Positions 26,561 through 34,239 of a DNA stretch of 45,963 nt are shown piece after piece. The notes below the pieces were generated by a model. The model had not been told where the DNA came from. It was given only the letters and a program-made list of their open reading frames with translations, and did not search any database. The stretch's first letter is position 1. Each line of letters opens with the position of its first letter. The stretch covers positions 1 to 45,963 of the forward strand of contig JAISJM010000041.1 of NCBI GenBank assembly GCA_031261525.1, read 5' to 3'. A program made the position numbers and the translations under genes. Source of the stretch: Eubacteriales Family XIII. Incertae Sedis bacterium (lineage in GTDB: Bacteria > Bacillota > Clostridia > Peptostreptococcales > Anaerovoracaceae).

Positions 26561-27289
26561 TTATCTACCGCCGAATCTGCGCTTTCGTCCTTTAAAGGTA
26601 GCGAGCGCCGCATCATACGCATCTTCGTCAAAATCAGGCCACAAAATATCCGTAAAATAAAACTCAGAATATGCACTCTGCCACAACAGATAATTGCTCA
26701 GACGCATCTCACCACTTGTACGAATGACCAAATCAGGATCTGGCATATCTTTCGTATAAAGACGCGCCGTGAAGTCCTCATCGGTAAGATTACGGATGTC
26801 ATCGCTACTGAGCTTGCCGGCAGCAACATCTTCCGCAATCTGACGCGCTGCCATGAGAATCTCTGCCCTACTACCATAATTAATCGCAATATTCAGGTGT
26901 AGTCCATCATTATCTTTTGTGACAGCCATCGCGTGTTCCAGATTGGCCACAGCTTCTTGCGGAAGTGCCTTATAGTCGCCAATCACGTTGACAACGACAC
27001 CCTCTGCATGAAGCTCTTCAAGCTCCCGAACCATAAACACGCCAATAAGCGAGAAGATACCATTGACCTCTTCCTCCGTACGCTTCCAATTTTCGGTGGA
27101 AAATGCATAAATTGTAAGATGGTCAATATGTAACTGCCCACTTCTTCGAACGATTTTCTTCAAGGCATCGCCGCCAGCCTCATGACCAGCAAGCTTTGCA
27201 AGACCACGCTTCTCCGCCCAACGCCCATTGCCATCCATAACGACAGCGACATGGCGCGGAAGCACAGCGGTGCTATTCATTTCGTTCAT
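26561..27289 (-). CDS. uppS: Isoprenyl transferase (undecaprenyl diphosphate synthase)
   Basis: Cis-prenyltransferase that builds the C55 lipid carrier for peptidoglycan and wall polymers, using IPP supplied by the MEP pathway genes in the same operon. The 242-aa protein has the catalytic Asp in VAVVMDGNGRWA (D19), the conserved HEAGGDALKKIV and FSTENWKR segments, and the C-terminal DPDLVIRTSGEMRLSNYLLWQSAYSE block. The usual TSGE.RLSNFLLWQ is kept. The ATG at 27289 is preceded by AGGGTG and lies 12 nt after the frr stop. Confidence 0.97.
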   Translation of the reverse strand: MNEMNSTAVLPRHVAVVMDGNGRWAEKRGLAKLAGHEAGGDALKKIVRRSGQLHIDHLTIYAFSTENWKRTEEEVNGIFSLIGVFMVRELEELHAEGVVVNVIGDYKALPQEAVANLEHAMAVTKDNDGLHLNIAINYGSRAEILMAARQIAEDVAAGKLSSDDIRNLTDEDFTARLYTKDMPDPDLVIRTSGEMRLSNYLLWQSAYSEFYFTDILWPDFDEDAYDAALATFKGRKRRFGGR

Positions 27290-27301
27290 AATTCACCCTA
27301 A

Positions 27302-27853
27302 CTATACTTCCAAAATTTCTTTTTCTTTATCAGCAATGATTTTCTCAACTTTTTTGACAGCATCGTCAATCTTCTTCTGGACGATTTTTTCTTCTGTTGC
27401 CAAATCGTCTTCCGTCAATTCGCCAGCTTTTTCCTGCTTCTTGAGATGGTCATTGGCATCGCGACGCTCGTTTCTTAGCGCAACCTTTGATTCTTCGCCA
27501 TATTTCTTAACGCCCTTTGCGAGCTCTTTACGTCTATCTTCCGTAAGCTCAGGCACGCCAATTCGAATGACCTTTCCATCGTTGGATGGCGCAAGTCCAA
27601 TATTGGCTTCATTGATTGCCTTCTCAATATCGTGTACAATGCTCGCATCAAATGGTGCAATCAGAATGGTTCTTGGATCCGGAACGGAGACATTTGCAAC
27701 CCCTTTTAGTGGTGTTGGTGAACCATAATACTCTACGACAACTTTGTCGAGAATTCCAGGATTGGCTCTACCTGCACGAACGGTGTTGAGGTTCTCCTTG
27801 AGTACATTGATTGTCTTTTCTAGTTTTTCGTCTAATTTCTGTTGAATATCCAT
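27302..27853 (-). CDS. frr: Ribosome recycling factor
   Basis: Splits post-termination ribosomes together with EF-G. The 183-aa protein is nearly the standard 185 residues. It shows NLNTVRAGRANPGILDKV, VEYYGSPTPL, the central IRIGVPELTEDRRKEL and the coiled helical tail. The ATG at 27853 has GAGGAGG 6 nt upstream, and the gene starts 13 nt after pyrH, the near-universal pyrH-frr pairing. Confidence 0.97.
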   Translation of the reverse strand: MDIQQKLDEKLEKTINVLKENLNTVRAGRANPGILDKVVVEYYGSPTPLKGVANVSVPDPRTILIAPFDASIVHDIEKAINEANIGLAPSNDGKVIRIGVPELTEDRRKELAKGVKKYGEESKVALRNERRDANDHLKKQEKAGELTEDDLATEEKIVQKKIDDAVKKVEKIIADKEKEILEV

Positions 27854-27866
27854 AACTTCCTCCTCA

Positions 27867-28580
27867 TTATTTTGTAATAATTGTACCGATTTTCTCGCCT
27901 AATAACGCCTTGCGGACATTGCCTTTTTCCTTCAATGCAAACACATGAATATTGACATCGTTGTCTCTGCAAAGCGATGCTGCGGTCGAATCCATGACGC
28001 CAAGTTCCTTTTCAAGAATATCTGAAAATGTCAACACATCGTATCTCTCGGCATCTGGGTTCTTCTCAGGATCATCAGAGTAAACCGCATCAATCTTCTT
28101 GGCAAGCAATATCACATCCGCCTCAATCTCGCAGGCTCTCAATGCTGCAGCAGTGTCTGTAGAGAAAAAGGGGCTACCACTGCCTGCTGCAAAGATTACG
28201 ACTTTACCCTCATCGAGATGCGCCACCGCTTTGCGTCTTGTGTATGTCTCCGCAACCTGTGTCATTGCAATTGCGCTGAGCACCCTCGTTGGAATGCCTT
28301 CAGCCTCAAAGGCTTCTTGAAGTGCAAGCGCATTCATAACCGTCGCCAACATGCCCATATAATCTGCCGTTGCACGGTTCATATTCTCGCTCGTACGACC
28401 TCGCCAGAAATTGCCACCACCGACAACGATTGCAACTTCCACGCCAAGTGCCAAGGCATCCTTCACTTCCTGCGCGACACTTGCCGTCATCGCATCATCA
28501 ATACCTTTCCCCGTCGAATCAGCCAAAGCTTCGCCACTTACCTTTAACAGCACCCTATTATATATTGGTTTTTCATTCAT
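27867..28580 (-). CDS. pyrH: UMP kinase
   Basis: Hexameric bacterial UMP kinase, making UDP for RNA, DNA and cell-wall sugar precursors. The 237-aa protein starts MNEKPIYNRVLLKVSGEAL and contains VVGGGNFWRG, the nucleotide-site AAGSGSPFFSTDTAAALRA, DAVYSDDPEKNP and the late MDSTAASLCRDN. The ATG at 28580 is preferred over 28598 because AAGGGG lies 5 nt upstream of it and no such site precedes the longer form. It heads the minus-strand operon. Its usual upstream partners rpsB and tsf are absent, replaced by divergent mutY. Confidence 0.96.
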   Translation of the reverse strand: MNEKPIYNRVLLKVSGEALADSTGKGIDDAMTASVAQEVKDALALGVEVAIVVGGGNFWRGRTSENMNRATADYMGMLATVMNALALQEAFEAEGIPTRVLSAIAMTQVAETYTRRKAVAHLDEGKVVIFAAGSGSPFFSTDTAAALRACEIEADVILLAKKIDAVYSDDPEKNPDAERYDVLTFSDILEKELGVMDSTAASLCRDNDVNIHVFALKEKGNVRKALLGEKIGTIITK

Positions 28581-28706
28581 AGCCACCCCTTTACTCATTT
28601 GTCACATTAGTCTAATATTACCGTTGAATATTATATCATAAAGGTGCCGATTATACTATTTAGAGAATGTGATGATTATTATCCCGATATCCATTATAAT
28701 AGAAAG

Positions 28707-30005
28707 ATGAATAATAAAGAGATGAATGATAATTACGCAAATGATATAAAATATACAATAGACAAATCAATCACCACAAAACTTCTCCATTGGTATGCAC
28801 ACCATGCACGCGAACTTCCGTGGCGGCAGGACATCAATCCCTATCACATCTGGCTTTCCGAAATCATGCTACAGCAGACGCGTGCGCTCACCGTCATTCC
28901 CTATTACGAGCGATTCTTAAAACGTTTGCCCACGATAGAAGACCTTGCAAATGTCAACGAAGACGAACTGATGAAATTATGGGAGGGTCTGGGATACTAT
29001 CGTCGTGCACGGAATCTACAAAAAACCGCAAAGATGATTGTTACTGATTTTGATGGCATGTTCCCAAAGACTTATGATGCGATTCGCAAATTGCCTGGCA
29101 TCGGGCCCTATACCGCGGGTGCGATTTCGTCCATTTGCTTCAATCTTCCTTATCCAGCAATCGATGGCAATGTCCTTCGCGTCTTCGCGCGGTTCCTTGA
29201 GATTACGGAATCGGTCGATCAGGTGAAGACAAAACAGAAAGTGGATAACGCACTTGTTGGGGTATACAAAGCTTTATTAGCAGAAGATTCGTTTTTTTGT
29301 AAAGACGATGTCGCCCATGGAAAGTCTAACACAAACCAGTCTGACACGAACCAGTCTGACCAACCGCATCTGTGCGGTACATTGACACAAGCCATTATGG
29401 AGCTCGGTGCAACGGTGTGTATTCCAAATGGTGTGCCAATGTGCAATCAATGCCCGTTGCAGGATTGCTGCCGCGCATTTTTCCATGATACAGTGATGCA
29501 ATTGCCCGTTCGCAACGATAAAAAAGCAAAGCGCGATGAAGAACTTACGGTATTGATTCTATTTCGCGAAGGTAACATCGCCATTCACCGTCGCCCAGAT
29601 AAAGGGCTTCTCGCAGGGATGTGGGAACTTCCAAATCTGGAAGGACATGTAACGGAACGTGGCGTGAAAATATGGGCAGACGAACACAATCTGTCACCAA
29701 TCGCAATTGCGACGGGACCAAGTCATACCCATGTATTTACGCATATCCGCTGGCATATGCAAAGCTGCTTTGTCGAATGCGGGAACTTGGCAGATGGCGC
29801 AGATAGCGCAGATACAGGCAGTGTAGATACAGACAGTACCGATTCAGATGTTAATATTGGTGTTGATCGTACAGATACAAGCAGTGCAGGTGATAATACA
29901 GATGATAATACAGATACTGATGCTGATTTCATATGGGTTACACCGCAGGAATTGACGGAGACCTACGCACTACCAACGGCATTTCGAAAGTTTATTTCAA
30001 GATAA
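28707..30005 (+). CDS. mutY: A/G-specific adenine glycosylase MutY with low-complexity insertions
   Basis: Removes adenine mispaired with 8-oxoguanine. From the ATG at 28707 (432 aa): LPWR and the catalytic Glu in SEIMLQQT (E52), the helix-hairpin-helix LPGIGPYTAGA, the catalytic Asp in PAIDGNVLRVF (D153), a [4Fe-4S] site (C238, C246, C249, C255), and a C-terminal Nudix-like domain (FREGNIAIHRRPDKGLLAGMWELP) that reads 8-oxoG. Oddities: the first Cys spacing is seven residues rather than the usual six; a 15-bp tandem duplication encodes TNQSD twice (29331-29360); and residues ~360-408 are an Asp/Thr/Ser-rich insertion inside the C-terminal domain. The start is uncertain since an in-frame GTG exists at 28644 and no strong ribosome binding site is visible. 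Divergent from pyrH; ogt follows 13 nt later. Confidence 0.93.
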   Translation: MNNKEMNDNYANDIKYTIDKSITTKLLHWYAHHARELPWRQDINPYHIWLSEIMLQQTRALTVIPYYERFLKRLPTIEDLANVNEDELMKLWEGLGYYRRARNLQKTAKMIVTDFDGMFPKTYDAIRKLPGIGPYTAGAISSICFNLPYPAIDGNVLRVFARFLEITESVDQVKTKQKVDNALVGVYKALLAEDSFFCKDDVAHGKSNTNQSDTNQSDQPHLCGTLTQAIMELGATVCIPNGVPMCNQCPLQDCCRAFFHDTVMQLPVRNDKKAKRDEELTVLILFREGNIAIHRRPDKGLLAGMWELPNLEGHVTERGVKIWADEHNLSPIAIATGPSHTHVFTHIRWHMQSCFVECGNLADGADSADTGSVDTDSTDSDVNIGVDRTDTSSAGDNTDDNTDTDADFIWVTPQELTETYALPTAFRKFISR

Positions 30006-30018
30006 CAAGGAGAATCAG

Positions 30019-30555
30019 ATGCAATATATCCATGAATATCATTCGCCACTTGGCGTGATTACACTCGCAAGTGATGGAGACAGTCTCATTGGCCTTTGGT
30101 TTCATGGTCAAAAATATTTTGCAGAAACATTGCAATGTTTTAAGCAAGGAAATACTTCGCTACCAATTTTTCATAGTGCCCAAGCATGGCTAGATTGTTA
30201 TTTTCGTGGCGAAAATCCAGGATTCATGCCGCCCATTTCATTAAAGGGAAGTAAATTTCGAATGGATGTATGGAAAATTCTCAGCGAGATTCCCTACGGC
30301 GAGGTCATCACCTATGGCGACATTGCGAGGCAATTGGTAGCACAAAACAATCTTTCGAAAATGTCGGCACAAGCCGTTGGCGGTGCTGTCGGGCACAACC
30401 CCATTTCGATTATCGTACCTTGCCACCGCGTGGTAGGCACAAATAGCAGCCTAACGGGCTATGCAGGTGGAATTGAAAAAAAGATAAAATTGCTGAACCT
30501 TGAGGGCGTTGATACTTCGAAATTAACAATTCCCACGAAAGGCACAGCATTGTAG
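30019..30555 (+). CDS. ogt: Methylated-DNA-protein cysteine methyltransferase
   Basis: Suicide repair protein that moves the methyl group from O6-methylguanine to its own Cys. The 178-aa protein has the N-terminal ribonuclease-H-like domain and the C-terminal DNA-binding domain with IPYGEVITYGDIA, AVGGAVGHNPISIIVPCHRVVG (acceptor C135) and LTGYAGGIEKK. The ATG at 30019 follows AAGGAG by 6 nt. It forms a small DNA-repair operon with mutY. Confidence 0.96.
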   Translation: MQYIHEYHSPLGVITLASDGDSLIGLWFHGQKYFAETLQCFKQGNTSLPIFHSAQAWLDCYFRGENPGFMPPISLKGSKFRMDVWKILSEIPYGEVITYGDIARQLVAQNNLSKMSAQAVGGAVGHNPISIIVPCHRVVGTNSSLTGYAGGIEKKIKLLNLEGVDTSKLTIPTKGTAL

Positions 30556-30696
30556 TAGTCGAATTGCAAACGGAATCAAACTTGCGCCAATATATGTTGT
30601 ATTTTCTGTATGTAATGAATGCACAAAGCAGGTGCTAATTGCGATGCTCTTGAATTCATGCCATTTTCCATATTGATTGTATTTCTTAATTTGCAT
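30523..30696 (-). CDS. Possible 57-aa small protein coupled to the phosphatase gene
   Basis: An open frame starts MQIKKYNQYGKWHEFKSIAI and ends RLLQCCAFRGNC. Its ATG overlaps the phosphatase stop as TAATG, which suggests coupling. It runs 33 bp into the 3' end of ogt on the other strand. I recognise no family, and the length alone could be chance. The region 30556-30695 otherwise holds no clear terminator. Confidence 0.25.
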   Translation of the reverse strand: MQIKKYNQYGKWHEFKSIAISTCFVHSLHTENTTYIGASLIPFAIRLLQCCAFRGNC

Positions 30697-31052
30697 TAGA
30701 TTTCACCTTTATGGAATAAAACTTCCATACGACCGCGAATTAGATTTATAAGTTGCGGACTCATACACTCGTAATCGTCTGGAATATCTAAGCAAAACAG
30801 CTTTTTATCTGTGAGGATTTCAGACCACTGCTCGCGGATATATGTCTCGTGGTGGGACTCCATCACGAGGATAATGTCAGCCCATTTGATTAAATTTTCA
30901 TCTAAATGAACCTTTGCGCTTTGCATCGTACCCGCAGATTTTACATCAAATCGTTTGTTCGATTTGTAAAGATATGCCGCAGTCGGACTTCTGTCGCGAT
31001 TCCCCGTACAGACGAAAAGCAAGTTTTTCGTTGTCTTTGATACAAATCCCAT
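30696..31052 (-). CDS. Predicted low-molecular-weight protein-tyrosine phosphatase (COG4551-like)
   Basis: A 118-aa cytoplasmic protein beginning with the phosphatase loop LLFVCTGNRDRSPTAA. The Cys (C15) and Arg (R21) fit the CX5R signature, and Asp replaces the usual second small residue. The later YECMSPQLINLIRGRMEVL is typical of the same small family. It is shorter than classical LMW-PTPs (~150 aa), which fits COG4551. An Asp pair (DIPDDYE) near residue 93 could supply the general acid. The ATG at 31052 follows AAGGTGGG. Substrate unknown. Confidence 0.8.
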   Translation of the reverse strand: MGFVSKTTKNLLFVCTGNRDRSPTAAYLYKSNKRFDVKSAGTMQSAKVHLDENLIKWADIILVMESHHETYIREQWSEILTDKKLFCLDIPDDYECMSPQLINLIRGRMEVLFHKGEI

Positions 31053-31198
31053 ATCGTTCCCACCTTCTCTTGTCTCACTATCATATTAATGAACACAATG
31101 TCATAATGCGAATTTTTAAGAAAATTTTCAATAGTATTGCACCTTTCTTCATAATTTTATACTCTTATATATGTAAATGCTACAAAAACATTGTAGAA

Positions 31199-31218
31199 AT
31201 TGAATTGAATTGAATTGA
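31199..31218 (+). repeat. Pentanucleotide ATTGA x4 in the DUF4349 gene leader
   Basis: Four perfect ATTGA units end 4 nt before the ribosome binding site GAGGCG of the lipoprotein gene. Such short repeats are prone to slippage. Here slippage would change leader length rather than reading frame. Confidence 0.8.
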
Positions 31219-31232
31219 AATGAGGCGTAAAA

Positions 31233-32294
31233 ATGAAAAGGCGTAAAAAAATATTCACAGCAGTAATTGCAATGATGCTGGTATCACTACTGTTCACGAT
31301 ATTCACTTCATGTGGGGCGTCCACTCCTAATGGTGGCGCATCCTCCAGTGAAAACAAATCTATAGAAGATACCGATACAGGATCATACGAAAATGATATG
31401 ACTGATAGCACAGCACCTGAAGATGTTTCTGCAGATAGTGCCCCATCCGTGGCAGGGACGGCAGTTGGCGATACCGAATCGAGCAACAATAGTCAGTCTG
31501 AAAATGCACTGAACTCCAATCGCAAGATTACCTTTCGTGCAACATTTATAATCAGTACGAAAAATTTTGACGAAGACTATTCGGCAATCACCAAACTTCT
31601 AAAAGAATCCAAAGGCTACATCGCATCCGAAGACAGTTACACACCACCAGCCACAGACCGCTATAACAACGCACGCAGTTCCTCTCTTTCCCTGAAAATA
31701 CCTGTCGGAAAATACGATTCGTTCATGCATGACCTAGAAGAAATTGGTGAAGTATCAAACAAGAGCCTATCTTCGGAGGATATCACATCACAATACTTTG
31801 ACACAGAAGCACACATCGAGCTTTTAGAGATGCGCAAAACGCGGCTCCTTGAATACATCGAAAAAGCCACCAGCGCGAAAGAAATCGTACAGTTTGATAA
31901 TGAACTTTCAACTGTCTTATATGAACTCGACCAATATCAAGGCGAAAAACGCAAACTAGATCAATTAGTTGATTTTGCAACGATAGACGTAAATTTAGAA
32001 GAACAAATCACCCCTGATACCATTGGCGCTGACGGCAAGCCCCTTGGAGATCGCGCAGGAAATGCCTTTTTAATGTCCGTGCATAATGTAAAAGTATTTC
32101 TCGGCAATTTCTTCGTTGGTTTCGTAGGCGCCATCCCAATCCTAATCCTCCTAGCAGTAATCGGCGGAATCGTATGGATCATAATCCGACTCGTACGCCA
32201 TTCACACCGAAATCGTAAAACAGCTCAGAAAAAGAATGTTGAAATATCAGCATCAGTGAACACATCTGATGAGCATAAGGAGACACAAAACTGA
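31233..32294 (+). CDS. DUF4349 lipoprotein with C-terminal membrane helix
   Basis: A 353-aa envelope protein of unknown function. A lipoprotein-type signal (KIFTAVIAMMLVSLLFTIFTSC, predicted lipidated Cys at ~27) is followed by a Ser/Asp-rich linker. The DUF4349 region (~95-300) runs from NRKITFRATFIISTKNFDEDY through GYIASEDSYTP, SLSLKIPVGKYDSFMHDL and SLSSEDITSQYFDTEAHIELLEMRKTRLLE, including a coiled coil (~205-255). A membrane helix (~293-318) and a basic tail complete it. Family members are found in many Firmicutes, and the double anchor suggests a spacer between membrane and wall. The ATG at 31233 follows GAGGCG. Transcribed away from the phosphatase gene. Confidence 0.88.
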   Translation: MKRRKKIFTAVIAMMLVSLLFTIFTSCGASTPNGGASSSENKSIEDTDTGSYENDMTDSTAPEDVSADSAPSVAGTAVGDTESSNNSQSENALNSNRKITFRATFIISTKNFDEDYSAITKLLKESKGYIASEDSYTPPATDRYNNARSSSLSLKIPVGKYDSFMHDLEEIGEVSNKSLSSEDITSQYFDTEAHIELLEMRKTRLLEYIEKATSAKEIVQFDNELSTVLYELDQYQGEKRKLDQLVDFATIDVNLEEQITPDTIGADGKPLGDRAGNAFLMSVHNVKVFLGNFFVGFVGAIPILILLAVIGGIVWIIIRLVRHSHRNRKTAQKKNVEISASVNTSDEHKETQN

Positions 32295-32721
32295 TGCGGA
32301 AAAAGATACAAAGGGCGAAAAAAGCATAATGCCCAGATGGACATAATTGTCGAAAACATCAACAATATGAAGTGAGATGTCGACTTGGTGACATTAAATA
32401 GCCTCAAAACAGCTTAATCGCCATGAATTTTGTCACCAAGTCGACATCTCAATCAAAAAAATGTGATTTTGGGGTTGAGATGCAAGTACACAGATAAATT
32501 CGCGATGAACTTTACCTAATTTCAAAAGACAAGCCTTTTTAAATTTTGTGACTGGAGCGATATATCTACATTGATTACCAATAAATCACAAGTAAGTACC
32601 GATTCAGATACAGCGGATCGAATTAGAAATAATTCCAAGATTATTTATTGCTAATGAAACGCAACAACACGATGTGATTTACCAATCGCATATTCATCTT
32701 TTGAACATCCGAAGTTATCGC
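32295..32721. repeat. Gene-free 427 bp containing a 21-bp inverted repeat
   Basis: No open frame of note is found. At 32373-32393 and 32431-32451 two perfect 21-bp inverted arms (core GAGATGTCGACTTGGTGACA) flank a 37-nt loop. Neither side has a T-run, so it is not a simple terminator. A third partial copy (TTGAGATG) lies at about 32475. It may be a small RNA hairpin, a regulatory site or a remnant of a miniature mobile element. The convergent genes on each side leave no obvious target. Confidence 0.6.
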
Positions 32722-34005
32722 CTAAATCGATAAGTATAGCGGAACATTCCGAACAATGTCATTTTGTATCTCTGGTAGAAGTGAATATTTAACAGCATGC
32801 TCTATCTTATATTTTTCGACAAGGAGCTTTAGGCTTTTACTTGTCAGGCTCTCCGCTGATTTCACTTCGATCGGTATTACCGCACCGTTTTCTTCAATAA
32901 TAAAATCTAGTTCTGATTTTGCATCATCGCTACTGTAATAATAGAGGATATGTTTCGTCGCAATCAACTGCTGCGCGACATACTGCTCTGTCATTGCGCC
33001 TTTATATTCTACAAATACATTGTTCTTTTCAAGGACAATTCTCGGTTCAACATCACTCATTGCACCAAGTAATCCAACATCAACAAAAAACAACTTAAAT
33101 GCACTTAAATCTTCATAGTGCTTCAGTGGATAGTGTGTCACATTTACACGCGGGATCTTGTGAAGTATGCCTGCATCCATCAACCACTGTATCGCAAGTT
33201 CAAATTCTTTAGCACGCGCACCCTTTTTTATAACCCCATAAATGAATTTCTTATTCTCTTTTGCAAGTTGTGATGGTATCGAATGAAATACCATCTGAAT
33301 CCTCGGAACAATATTTCGAGGAGCATGTTTTGCAAAATCATGTTCATAATCCGAAAGAATCTGTTTCTGAATGGCTCTTACTTCAAAATAATTGCCATCA
33401 TTCGCAAAACATTGTACCACTTCCGGCATACCGCCTATCAAAAAATAGTTACGCAGAAGATTGTTTAGTTCCTCATGAAACGGCTCACGATTCTTCTTAT
33501 CTGTATCCGTAGATAAGAGTTCTGCAAATTTTTTAGATTTAATTGCTTGCACAAACTCCTCAAAATCCATCGGATACATGTACAAGGCGTTCACTTTACC
33601 TACTGGGAATGAAATTTCCTGATTAATCGCCACGCCAAGCAGGGAACCTGCACATGCAATATAATATTCGGGCGTCTGCTCAAATAAATATTTCAAAGCA
33701 GAAATAGCCTTTGGAACTTCCTGTATCTCGTCAAGTATGATGAGCGTATCCTCTGTGTTGAAACCAAATCCCGCCTCTGCTTCAAGCCCACTGATGATGC
33801 TCTTCGCATCAGAATTACCATCAAATAGATTTTGCATACGTGGATTGTCCGCCATCATGATGTAAGCGACATTCGCATATTCGGATTTTCCAAATTCTTT
33901 TATTAACCATGTCTTACCTACTTGGCGAGCGCCATAAATCATAAGCGGTTTGCGATCAGCTTTTCGCTTCCATGTTTTTAGCTCTTGGATTGCTTTTCTA
34001 TACAC
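32722..34005 (-). CDS. AAA ATPase with DUF4143 (ATP-binding protein)
   Basis: A 427-aa P-loop protein of the large, scattered AAA_14/DUF4143 family. Walker A is GARQVGKT (~25-32) and Walker B is LIILDEIQE. The sensor region CAGSLLGVA is typical. The C-terminal DUF4143 part holds a restriction-nuclease-like core (ELDFIIEENGAVIPIEVKSAES) near residues 362-385. Function in the family is unsettled; defence and toxin-like roles have been proposed. Start is GTG at 34005 with GGAG 7 nt upstream. Its promoter carries three spaced repeats, so it is likely tightly repressed. An N-terminal fragment of a paralogue sits at 40382, showing that such genes come and go here. Confidence 0.87.
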   Translation of the reverse strand: MYRKAIQELKTWKRKADRKPLMIYGARQVGKTWLIKEFGKSEYANVAYIMMADNPRMQNLFDGNSDAKSIISGLEAEAGFGFNTEDTLIILDEIQEVPKAISALKYLFEQTPEYYIACAGSLLGVAINQEISFPVGKVNALYMYPMDFEEFVQAIKSKKFAELLSTDTDKKNREPFHEELNNLLRNYFLIGGMPEVVQCFANDGNYFEVRAIQKQILSDYEHDFAKHAPRNIVPRIQMVFHSIPSQLAKENKKFIYGVIKKGARAKEFELAIQWLMDAGILHKIPRVNVTHYPLKHYEDLSAFKLFFVDVGLLGAMSDVEPRIVLEKNNVFVEYKGAMTEQYVAQQLIATKHILYYYSSDDAKSELDFIIEENGAVIPIEVKSAESLTSKSLKLLVEKYKIEHAVKYSLLPEIQNDIVRNVPLYLSI

Positions 34006-34030
34006 CTGTCATCTCCATATGCTGGCAATT

Positions 34031-34110
34031 ACACTTTTCCCGAGTTATTTACACCATAAGTATACACTTTTCGCGACATATATGCAAAGAATATTAACAC
34101 TTTTCGCGAC
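34031..34110 (-). promoter_or_regulatory. Promoter of the AAA/DUF4143 gene with three 33-bp-spaced operators
   Basis: On the minus strand TTGCAT (34082-34087) and TATACT (34059-34064) are 17 bp apart. A 14-mer GTCGCGAAAAGTGT occurs at 34097-34110 and 34064-34077, with a 12-of-14 copy (CTCGGGAAAAGTGT) at 34031-34044. The copies are exactly 33 bp apart, about three helical turns. One lies upstream of -35, one in the spacer touching -10, and one downstream. This is the layout of a repressor array; self-repression by the ATPase or a linked factor is possible. Confidence 0.7.
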
Positions 34111-34156
34111 TTAATGAGATTATTCTAAATCCCTTTTGGGAATCTAGCTTGTAATA

Positions 34157-34206
34157 AATAAAAAATCACCAGTGGAATCCATATAAATATACCTAGATTC
34201 CACTGG
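34157..34206 (-). terminator. Terminator of the beta-glucoside operon
   Basis: An 11-bp stem (CCAGTGGAATC at 34169-34179 with 34196-34206, 16-nt loop) is followed on the minus strand by TGATTTTTTATT. It lies 33 nt past the ptsI stop and closes the licT-to-ptsI operon. Confidence 0.88.
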
Positions 34207-34239
34207 CAATCATAAACAATTGTGATGATACTTTTTAAA

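Noticed and set aside
34031..34110. CRISPR-like spaced repeats
   Set aside because: Only three 14-bp copies with AT-rich 19-bp gaps on top of promoter boxes. They fit operators, not an array.
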